DNA of 64,000 bases from Streptosporangium sp. NBC_01755 (GTDB lineage: Bacteria; Actinomycetota; Actinomycetes; Streptosporangiales; Streptosporangiaceae). Below, piece after piece: positions 58,041 through 64,000 of the stretch (positions within the stretch are counted from its first letter, which is position 1; the number at the start of each line of letters is the position of its first letter). Location of the stretch: assembly GCF_035917995.1 (NCBI RefSeq), contig NZ_CP109131.1:3162001-3226000 (forward strand), in the 5' to 3' direction. Made by a program: the position numbers and the translations under genes. The notes beneath the pieces are model-generated. The model worked only from the letters and a program-made list of their open reading frames with translations. It ran no database searches and was not told where the DNA came from.

Positions 58041-59487
58041 GTCCGGGCTCCAGCTTGATGGTGATCGTGGTGGGTTCGGAGTAGAAGTCCAGCGAGCGCG
58101 TGCCGCCCTCGCGTCCGATGCCGGACAGCTTCACTCCTCCGAAGGGGGTGCGCAGGTCGCGCAGGTACCAGGTGTTGACCCAGATCAGCCCGGCCTCCAG
58201 CGACTGCGCGACCCGGTGGGCCCTGCTCAGGTTGGAGGTCCAGACCGTCGCCGCCAGGCCGTACTCGCTGTCGTTGGCCAGCCCGACCGCCTCGGCCTCG
58301 GTGTCGAACGGGGCGACGTGGCAGACCGGGCCGAAGATCTCCTCCCGGTTCACCCGGGAGTCGCGCGGCAGGCCGGTCAGCACCGTCGGCTCGACGTAGT
58401 AGCCGCCGTCGCGGTCGTCGCCGAAACGCGGCACGCCGCCGCCGGCGCGGATCTCCGCGCCCTCGCTCTTGGCCAGCTCGTAGTAGGAGAGCACCTTGTC
58501 CCGGTGCTCGTCCGAGATCATCGGCATCATCGTGGTGTCCTCGTCGGCGGGGCGGCCGAACCGCAACTCCCCCGCGCGCCTGGCCAGCCGCGCGGTGAAC
58601 TCCTCGAAGACGGGCCGTTCCACGTACAGCCGCTCGGTGCACAGGCAGACCTGGCCTCCGTTGGTGAAGACCGACCGCACGCTCCCCTCGACCGCCGCGT
58701 CGAGGTCCGCGTCGGCGAAGACCAGCCCGGCGTTCTTGCCGCCCAGCTCGAACGAGACGGGCTTGACCCGGTCCGCCACCGCCTTCATGATCGTCGAACC
58801 GGTACGGCTCTCACCGGTGAAGGTGACCGCGTCCACGCCCGGGTGCTCCACCAGGAACTGGCCGGTGGAGCCGCCGCCGAAGCCGTGCACGACGTTGAGG
58901 ACACCGGGGGGAAGGCCGATCGAGGCGGCGATCTCCGCGAGCACCGCGACCGAGCCCGGCGTGTGCTCCGAGGGCTTGACCACCACCGTGTTGCCCGCGA
59001 CGAGCGCCGGGCCGAGCTTCCAGGTCGCCAGCAGGAACGGCAGGTTCCACGGCACGATCACCGCGACCACCCCGAGGGGCTTGCGCACCGTGTAGCTCAG
59101 CACGCCCGTCAGGTGGAACGCGTTCTCCGGGTGCTGGGCCGCGATCTCAGCGAACGACCTGAAGTTGGCGGCGCCGCGCGGGATGTCCAGGGTCCGGGTC
59201 TGGGTGATCGACTTGCCGGTGTCGGCGATCTCCGCGGCCACCAGATCCTCGAACCGCTCCTCGATCGCGTCGGCGAGGCGGCGCATCCAGGCGGCCCGCT
59301 CGGCCACCGGCAGCGCCGCCCACGCGGGCAGGGCCGAACGGGCGGCGGCCACCGCCCTGTCGACGATGCCCCGGTCCGCCTCGCGGACCTCACGCACCGC
59401 AAGCCCGGTCACCGGGTCGTACGTGGCGAACGTCGCGCCCTCCGCGACCGGCACCCCACCGATGAAGTGGTTCACCTGGTCAGACAA
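58033..59487 (-). CDS. nbaE: 2-Aminomuconate semialdehyde dehydrogenase
   Basis: A 484-residue aldehyde dehydrogenase. The cofactor region has VPWNLPFLLATWKLGPALVAGN and FTGESRTGSTIM; the catalytic Glu is in FELGGKNAGL and the catalytic Cys in NGGQVCLCTERLYV. It belongs to the hydroxymuconic/aminomuconic semialdehyde dehydrogenase group (AmnC/NbaE/DmpC). It oxidises 2-aminomuconate semialdehyde to 2-aminomuconate. It is the first gene of the operon, with a 74-bp spacer to the divergent iclR-type gene that should contain both promoters. Confidence 0.92.
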   Translation of the reverse strand: MSDQVNHFIGGVPVAEGATFATYDPVTGLAVREVREADRGIVDRAVAAARSALPAWAALPVAERAAWMRRLADAIEERFEDLVAAEIADTGKSITQTRTLDIPRGAANFRSFAEIAAQHPENAFHLTGVLSYTVRKPLGVVAVIVPWNLPFLLATWKLGPALVAGNTVVVKPSEHTPGSVAVLAEIAASIGLPPGVLNVVHGFGGGSTGQFLVEHPGVDAVTFTGESRTGSTIMKAVADRVKPVSFELGGKNAGLVFADADLDAAVEGSVRSVFTNGGQVCLCTERLYVERPVFEEFTARLARRAGELRFGRPADEDTTMMPMISDEHRDKVLSYYELAKSEGAEIRAGGGVPRFGDDRDGGYYVEPTVLTGLPRDSRVNREEIFGPVCHVAPFDTEAEAVGLANDSEYGLAATVWTSNLSRAHRVAQSLEAGLIWVNTWYLRDLRTPFGGVKLSGIGREGGTRSLDFYSEPTTITIKLEPGHD

Positions 59488-59561
59488 GACTTCTCCTCGG
59501 GTATGTACTCCGCTGGGTCACTCCATACGGGTATAGAGCCCCAGGTGGTTCATAAGCAAGA

Positions 59562-60320
59562 ATGTGTTCCGTGAAACGGAACCCCGACCGGCTGTCCGTG
59601 CTGGAGAAATCCTGGCTGGTGCTTGACGCGTTCCGCCCCACGGGCGGGCCGTTGCGCCTGGCCGACGTCGCCGAGCGCTGCCATCTGCCCAAGACGACGG
59701 CCTTCCGGCTGCTCACCGAGCTGACCTCGATCGGCGCGGTCACCCGCCGCCCCGACGGCTACTATCTCGGCCGCCGCCTCTTCGAACTGGGAAGCATCGT
59801 GCCCGGAGAGCGCGACCTGAGACACGCGGCGCTGCCCTTCATGCACGACCTCTACGAGGCCACCCACGAGACCGTCCACCTGGGCGTGCGCGACGGCCTC
59901 GACGTCATCTACGTCGAGAAGATCCGCGGCCAGACGGCCTTCGCGCTGCCCTCGCGCGTCGGCGGGCGCCTCCCGCTGACCTGCACCGGAATCGGCAAGG
60001 CGCTGCTGGCCTACTCCGGGCCCGACCTGATCGACGAGGTTCTCGGCCGCCCGCTCCGCCGGCTGACCCCGCACTCGATCATCGATCCCCGACGCCTGGA
60101 GGAGGCACTCGGCCAGATCCAGGCCGCGGGGCTGGCCTACGAGCGGGAGGAGGCCCAGCTGGGCGGCGCCTGCATCGCGGCCCCGGTGTTCGGAGACGGG
60201 GTGGCCGTGGCCGCACTGTCGATCTCGGTCCCGCTGGCCCGCTTCCAGCCCACCCGGCTGGCTCCCGCCGTCAAGGCCGCCGCCCTGGGCATCTCCCGCG
60301 CCCTGGCCAGAACCATCTGA
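59562..60320 (+). CDS. IclR-family regulator of the meta-cleavage operon
   Basis: A 252-residue IclR protein. The winged helix is VLEKSWLVLDAFRPTGGPLRLADVAERCHLPKTTAFRLLTELTSIGAV (about 13-60). The effector domain has VHLGVRDGLDVIYVEKIRGQTAF, LPLTCTGIGKALLAY, YEREEAQLGGACIAAPVF and SISVPLARF. It is divergent from the 3-hydroxyanthranilate operon and is its likely regulator, with a pathway intermediate as the probable effector. A GTATG...CATAC arrangement at 59502-59529 between the genes may be the operator. The 3' end including the stop is present three times in tandem. Confidence 0.9.
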   Translation: MCSVKRNPDRLSVLEKSWLVLDAFRPTGGPLRLADVAERCHLPKTTAFRLLTELTSIGAVTRRPDGYYLGRRLFELGSIVPGERDLRHAALPFMHDLYEATHETVHLGVRDGLDVIYVEKIRGQTAFALPSRVGGRLPLTCTGIGKALLAYSGPDLIDEVLGRPLRRLTPHSIIDPRRLEEALGQIQAAGLAYEREEAQLGGACIAAPVFGDGVAVAALSISVPLARFQPTRLAPAVKAAALGISRALARTI

Positions 60321-60416
60321 CCCGCCGCCCTGGGCATCTCCCGCGCCCTGGCCAGAACCATCTGACCCGCCGACCTGGGCATCTCCCGCGCCCTGGCCAG
60401 AACCATCTGACCCGCC
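60282..60416 (+). repeat. Three tandem copies of the 45-bp iclR 3' end including the stop codon
   Basis: Copies start at 60282, 60327 and 60372 with exact 45-bp period (GCCCTGGGCATCTCCCGCGC...). The first ends the coding sequence (ALGISRALARTI and TGA); the other two repeat it after the stop, with a single visible change (GCC to GAC) at the start of the third. Confidence 0.93.
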
Positions 60417-60569
60417 GACCGGCCGCCTCGAATCCGGGCCACGGCTCGGCTTCCACATCGTGCCGATTCACTCGGATCCGACGCCCGCGAAAACCCCTTG
60501 CCTGAAGGTCACCTTCTCGTAACCTCACAGGGCCGCCGACCGGGCTTCGAGCACCGGCATCATTGCCTC

Positions 60570-61112
60570 ATGTACCAGGCATGGCAGCTATGGGGAAATA
60601 TCGTTATAGCGACTTTCCTCGCGGTCCCGGTGGCCGTCGTCGCCGTCCGCGTGCTGGCCCGCCGTCGTGCCCGTACGGGTCATCCCTTTCCCGTCCGCAC
60701 CGCCCTGGCCGACGTGGTCGCGGTGACCGGGACCGCTCCCTGGATCTGGATGATCCTCACTCCTCGGGCGGGCGCCTCCGACGTCAGCCTCCTCCCCCTT
60801 GTGGACCTGTGGGCGACCCTCCGGGGGCCGGCACAGGCGGCGTTCGTACAGGTCGGAGGGAATCTTCTGGTCTTCGCCTCGCTCGGCGCCATGCTCCCCG
60901 TACGCTCGGCGCACCTCACCTCACTCGCCCGGATCGCGGCAGTGGCGGCGGGCGCCTCACTCACCGTGGAGGTCCTCCAGTACGCCCTGCGCCTGGGGCG
61001 GGTGAGCTCCGTCGACGACGTGATCGTCAACACGGCGGGTGCCGTGCTGGCCGCGGCCGTCACGCGCCGGTGGTGGGCCGGCCGAATAGCGGCTGGGATC
61101 GTTCCACGGTAA
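60570..61112 (+). CDS. VanZ-like membrane protein
   Basis: A 180-residue protein with the VanZ layout: a first membrane segment (about 7-28), then segments around 47-68, 90-108, 115-135 and 145-162. Family blocks are VQVGGNLLVFASLGAMLP and TVEVLQYALRLGRVSSVDDVIVNTAGAVLAA, which end in the usual DxxxNT-GA pattern. VanZ of Enterococcus raises teicoplanin resistance; most actinobacterial homologues have no known role. I chose the ATG at 60570, before WQLWGNIVIATFL. It is monocistronic. Confidence 0.85.
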   Translation: MYQAWQLWGNIVIATFLAVPVAVVAVRVLARRRARTGHPFPVRTALADVVAVTGTAPWIWMILTPRAGASDVSLLPLVDLWATLRGPAQAAFVQVGGNLLVFASLGAMLPVRSAHLTSLARIAAVAAGASLTVEVLQYALRLGRVSSVDDVIVNTAGAVLAAAVTRRWWAGRIAAGIVPR

Positions 61113-61263
61113 CGGACCGGGAAAACTCCTTAAGCTCGCCACACGGGCACGATACCTCCCAAAAGAAACACGTTACCAACCCCTATATCTGTGCGATCGT
61201 GGACAAGACGGGGCAAGTTCTCTGGAGACGCCAAACCCGGTTGGTGACAGAGGGTGATCGAAC

Positions 61264-62016
61264 GTGCAGCAGTCCCCGGTACCTCCCGAGCCCCCGATCT
61301 ATCGGCGCATCGCCGACGGGCTTCGCGAAGCGATCCTGTCCGGCGATCTCCGAGACGGGGATCGGCTTCCGGGCGAGAACGCCCTGATGGCACGGCACGG
61401 CATAGCCCGCGCCACCGCCAGACAGGCCCTTTCCGTGCTAATCAACGAAGGGCTGGCCGTCCCCAAACGCGGCTCGGGGGTGTATGTCAGGCAGTTCCGC
61501 CCGATCAGGCGACACGGTTCCCGGCGGCTCTCCCGTGACAGGTGGGGGCGCGGCGCGGCCATCTGGGACTCCGATACCGAGGGCCGCCCCTACACCGTGG
61601 ACGAGGTGGAGATCGACCGGGAGAGGGCCGAGGACGCCGTGGCACAGGTGCTGGACAGCACCGAGGTGTGGGTCCGCAGGCGGCGCTACTCGGTGAACGG
61701 GCGGCCGGTGCAACTGTCGGTCTCCCACTTCCCCGCCGAACTGGTGGAGGGGACCCCGATCACGAGAGAGGACACAGGTCCGGGGGGCGTCTACGCGCGC
61801 CTCGGCGAGCTTGGCCACGCCCCGGCACACTTCACCGAGGAGATCCGCGCCCGTATGCCCCATCCCCATGAGACCGTCCAGCTCGACCTCCCCGCCGGAA
61901 CCCCGGTCATCGTGATCGCCCGGGTCGCCCGCACCACCGACGGCGTCGCCGTCGAGGTCAACGAGATGGTCCTCGACGCCGCCTCTTACGTACTTCAGTA
62001 CGACTTCGACTCATAG
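61264..62016 (+). CDS. GntR-family regulator with UTRA domain (HutC type)
   Basis: A 250-residue regulator. The N-terminal winged helix (about 10-75) reads PPIYRRIADGLREAILSGDL, LPGENALMARHGIARATARQALSVLINEGLAV and RGSGVYVR. The UTRA ligand domain follows (about 90-245: VWVRRRRYSVNGRPVQLSVSHFPAEL, HFTEEIRARMPHPHE, VIVIARVARTTDGVAVEVNEMVL). This subgroup in actinomycetes often lies next to a small gene such as the one that follows. The GTG start is at 61264; the 151-bp upstream spacer probably holds its own operator, but I could not pick one out. Confidence 0.9.
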   Translation: MQQSPVPPEPPIYRRIADGLREAILSGDLRDGDRLPGENALMARHGIARATARQALSVLINEGLAVPKRGSGVYVRQFRPIRRHGSRRLSRDRWGRGAAIWDSDTEGRPYTVDEVEIDRERAEDAVAQVLDSTEVWVRRRRYSVNGRPVQLSVSHFPAELVEGTPITREDTGPGGVYARLGELGHAPAHFTEEIRARMPHPHETVQLDLPAGTPVIVIARVARTTDGVAVEVNEMVLDAASYVLQYDFDS

Positions 62017-62142
62017 TTCAAGGCCGTCCGTCAACCGATAGGTTGACCTGTCCTTCACGATCATTGATTTCTCTAGAGAAGTGCCGCACCGTCAGAGGTG
62101 GAACGTCGCAAAGACGGGCCTGGGCGCGGGGAAGGTGCACGG

Positions 62143-62373
62143 ATGTCTTTCGACCGACATCTCGCAGAAATCGCCCGGGAGTTTCCCGACTGGACGATCT
62201 GGCGGAGCGACGCGGGTAGGTGGTGGGCAACCCGCCACCACCCGCTGACCTCCGCCCAGCGTGATGTCGGCTGCGCGATGACCATCGACGCGGACGACCC
62301 CGAGGGGCTGCGTGAGCAACTGCGCGCCCAGCGGGAACGTTCCGGCGAGGCGGAGCCTGGAACGGACACTTGA
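62143..62373 (+). CDS. Small conserved-looking protein downstream of the GntR gene
   Basis: A 76-residue protein: FDRHLAEIAREFPDWTIWRSDAGRWWATRHHPLTSAQRDVGCAMTIDADDPEGLREQL. The core resembles small actinomycete proteins frequently encoded beside HutC-type regulators. Trp-rich with several Arg and Asp, no membrane segment, function unknown. The ATG at 62143 precedes the recognisable part; the frame is open from 62098. A terminator hairpin follows 60 bp after the stop. Confidence 0.65.
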   Translation: MSFDRHLAEIAREFPDWTIWRSDAGRWWATRHHPLTSAQRDVGCAMTIDADDPEGLREQLRAQRERSGEAEPGTDT

Positions 62374-62432
62374 AGACCGCCCGGTGCCGGGGTGAGCGGA
62401 TCCGATGCGGTCCCGGCGCCGGGCCCCCAATC

Positions 62433-62471
62433 GCGGAAGCCCCCGACCCTATCGGGGGCGGGGGCTTCCGC
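62433..62471. terminator. Hairpin terminator between converging genes
   Basis: GCGGAAGCCCC at the left pairs with GGGGCTTCCGC at the right across a GC-rich centre (CCCCCG/CGGGGG). It separates the small gene from the converging DivIVA-like gene and can serve both strands. Confidence 0.75.
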
Positions 62472-62624
62472 TTGACCTCCGGGCGGCTCCGGGCTCCGAC
62501 CACACCGCGAATCTCGCGGTCACGCACGCCGGCCTCCGGAACCACTCGGACCTGCTCACGATCTCCGCGGAGCCGCGGAACTCCACGGTCACACGCGCCG
62601 ATCTCCGAGGCCGTACGGCCCCGC

Positions 62625-63872
62625 TCACACTCTCCGGGGCGGCAAGGCCTCACCGTCGGGGGCGGCGTACTTCCCCTCGTTCTTTCCCACGGCCGGGGCG
62701 AGGTCGACATCGGTGTCGTCGTACACCTCGATCTCCTCGCCCGAACGGTCACCGGCATCCTTACCGGGGGCGTCGTCCACGATCACCCGTACGGAGTCCA
62801 GGTCGAGTGAGGCGTCGAGGTCGAGTGAGGCATCGAGGTCGGCGTCTCGCGCGTCCTCCGATCCGGCGTACCCCGCCGTCACCTCGGCGTTGTCGGGCGC
62901 GGCCTCCCGCGTCGCCTCGGGGGCGCTGGAGACACCGTCGACGGCCTCGTCGTCGACGGCCTCGGCGGGGACGGGAGCCGCCAGCGCGGGCTGGACGCGG
63001 GCAGGGGGCAGCACGGAGTCCTCGTCGATCAGGGGTCCCGAACTGCTCTCGCGGTGGAGCAGGTCGCCCAGGACGGCGCCCATCTCGTGCAGGCGGCGCA
63101 TGACCTCGTGGTGGGTGTCGGTGAGGTAGACGACCCGGCGGCCGGTGGTCTCGTCCAGGATGTTGGCACGCTGCTGGGCCGCCGACAGCGTGGAGTGCGC
63201 CTCGGTGTTGGCGGCGTTGACCGTCGCCCGCGCCTCCGCGTGGGCCGCGCTCAGCGTGGAGTCGGCCTCGGCACGGGCGTTCTCGACGGTCTGCTCCGCC
63301 TCCTTCCTCGCCGAGGTGACCATCCGGTCGGCCTCGGCACGGGCGCTGCGCAGGGTCTCCTCGGACTCGGCGCGGGCCGCGTTGACCGTCTCCTCCGCCT
63401 CCTTGCCGGCTTGGGAGAGCCTCTGCTCGGCGGTGGCGGTGGCCTCGGCGACCCTGCGCTCGGCCTCCTGCTGCGCGGCGTTCAGGATGGCCTCGGCCCG
63501 ATCCTGCGCGGAGGTGATCAGCCGCTCGGACTCGGCGGCGGAGTCGTTGCTGAGCTTGAGGGCCTCGGCCTCGGCGACCTGCCTCTTGGCGGTGGCCTCC
63601 TCCTCGCCCAGCTTCAGTATCTGGCTGAGCCGTTCGCCGAGCTCGTCGTAGTCCTGCGGGGCGTCCGAGAGCCTCCTGCGTGCCTCGGACAGCTCGACCC
63701 GGCCCTGCTCGGCCTGGTCGATCGCGCGCGCGAGCCGCTCCTCCAGATCGCGGATCTGGTGGCGGTGGCGGTCCATGTAGTCGTGAACCTGACGGCGGCT
63801 GTAACCGCGCATGACGACCTCGAACGAGTCCTCATGCATCAGGTCGGGAAAGCTCTCGTGCTGGTTTGTCAT
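62625..63872 (-). CDS. DivIVA/Scy-like coiled-coil protein
   Basis: A 415-residue cytoskeletal-type protein. The N-terminus has the DivIVA-like membrane-targeting module (FEVVMRGYSRRQVHDYMDRH). Residues about 35-265 are a continuous coiled coil of Ala/Glu-rich repeats (AEAEALKLSNDSAAESERL, SARAEADRMVTSARKEAEQTV, AEARATVNAANTEA). After a short linked segment (RRVVYLTDTHHEVMRRLHEMG), the last 130 residues are an acidic tail with a duplicated DLDASLDLD unit. Scy, FilP and related proteins organise polar growth in filamentous actinomycetes, and a similar structural role is likely. There is no clear ribosome-binding site before the ATG at 63872. The remaining 128 bp to the window end show nothing else. 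Confidence 0.85.
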   Translation of the reverse strand: MTNQHESFPDLMHEDSFEVVMRGYSRRQVHDYMDRHRHQIRDLEERLARAIDQAEQGRVELSEARRRLSDAPQDYDELGERLSQILKLGEEEATAKRQVAEAEALKLSNDSAAESERLITSAQDRAEAILNAAQQEAERRVAEATATAEQRLSQAGKEAEETVNAARAESEETLRSARAEADRMVTSARKEAEQTVENARAEADSTLSAAHAEARATVNAANTEAHSTLSAAQQRANILDETTGRRVVYLTDTHHEVMRRLHEMGAVLGDLLHRESSSGPLIDEDSVLPPARVQPALAAPVPAEAVDDEAVDGVSSAPEATREAAPDNAEVTAGYAGSEDARDADLDASLDLDASLDLDSVRVIVDDAPGKDAGDRSGEEIEVYDDTDVDLAPAVGKNEGKYAAPDGEALPPRRV

Positions 63873-64000
63873 GGCACTGCCCGTGGAGGTTGTGTGGTGG
63901 GAAAGGTGACGTCAGGAGACGACTGTCCTGCTTACTGCCCGACTCCGCAACCTGAACACGCCACCTGCTTGCCGAAATACCGGACAGAACGCCCCCTCTA

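Overview
The window is 64 kb of very GC-rich DNA from a filamentous actinomycete. The evidence is a complete four-gene conservon (cvnA-D), a Scr1-type regulator with a DUF397 partner, a long DivIVA/Scy-type coiled-coil protein, HutC-type regulators, frequent GTG/TTG starts and 4-bp stop/start overlaps. My guess is the Streptosporangiaceae or a relative; the sequence itself does not prove the genus. No rRNA, tRNA or CRISPR array was seen.

1-1.7 kb holds a PH-domain membrane protein with the tail of its upstream partner. 1.7-19.2 kb is a biosynthetic cluster and the main discovery. A plus-strand arm carries an aldo/keto reductase, a GNAT acetyltransferase, an NAD-dependent sugar epimerase/reductase and EIGHT consecutive EryCIII-like glycosyltransferases. 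It meets, at a strong hairpin terminator, a minus-strand arm of glucose-1-phosphate thymidylyltransferase, adenylate-forming ligase, tyrosine ammonia-lyase and methyltransferase. Together they predict a coumaroyl-type acid, activated and decorated with a long deoxysugar chain, which is the logic of the saccharomicins. No 4,6-dehydratase, 3-hydroxylase, transporter or resistance gene is visible, so other sugar genes must lie elsewhere.

19.6-24.6 kb is an accessory island: a large HEPN-type protein, an XRE/DUF397 pair, a 26-bp inverted repeat, a small membrane protein and the debris of a type ISP restriction enzyme or helicase. 24.6-28.2 kb has DoxX, an amidohydrolase/CoA-transferase chimera, and PadR and NUDIX-like genes. 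28.2-33.3 kb is a tightly coupled three-gene operon (DUF559-type nuclease, small wHTH-like protein, double P-loop AAA/HerA ATPase) that looks like an undescribed defence or DNA-processing system; all three genes carry in-frame minisatellites.

33.4-42.9 kb contains an FhuF-like reductase, a kinase, the nsrR-hmp nitric-oxide module with two recognisable NsrR operators, a TetR/P450/ferredoxin set, a DsbA-like protein, a repeat-rich non-coding region with a giant inverted repeat, an SDR and a beheaded acyl-CoA dehydrogenase. 43.1-46.8 kb is the conservon. 47-52.4 kb has a methyltransferase, a gutted pyruvate oxidase, a MarR/FAD-monooxygenase/DUF3237 locus with a perfect palindromic operator, and a secreted protein. 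52.5-60.3 kb is a complete 3-hydroxyanthranilate (2-aminomuconate) meta-cleavage operon with a divergent IclR regulator. 60.5-63.9 kb has VanZ-like, GntR/UTRA, a small conserved-looking protein and the DivIVA-like protein.

Two features run through the window. Short tandem repeats sit inside linkers and directly after stop codons; in hmp and iclR the gene 3' end, stop codon included, is present three times. In addition, three metabolic genes are reduced to in-frame deletion products or truncations.
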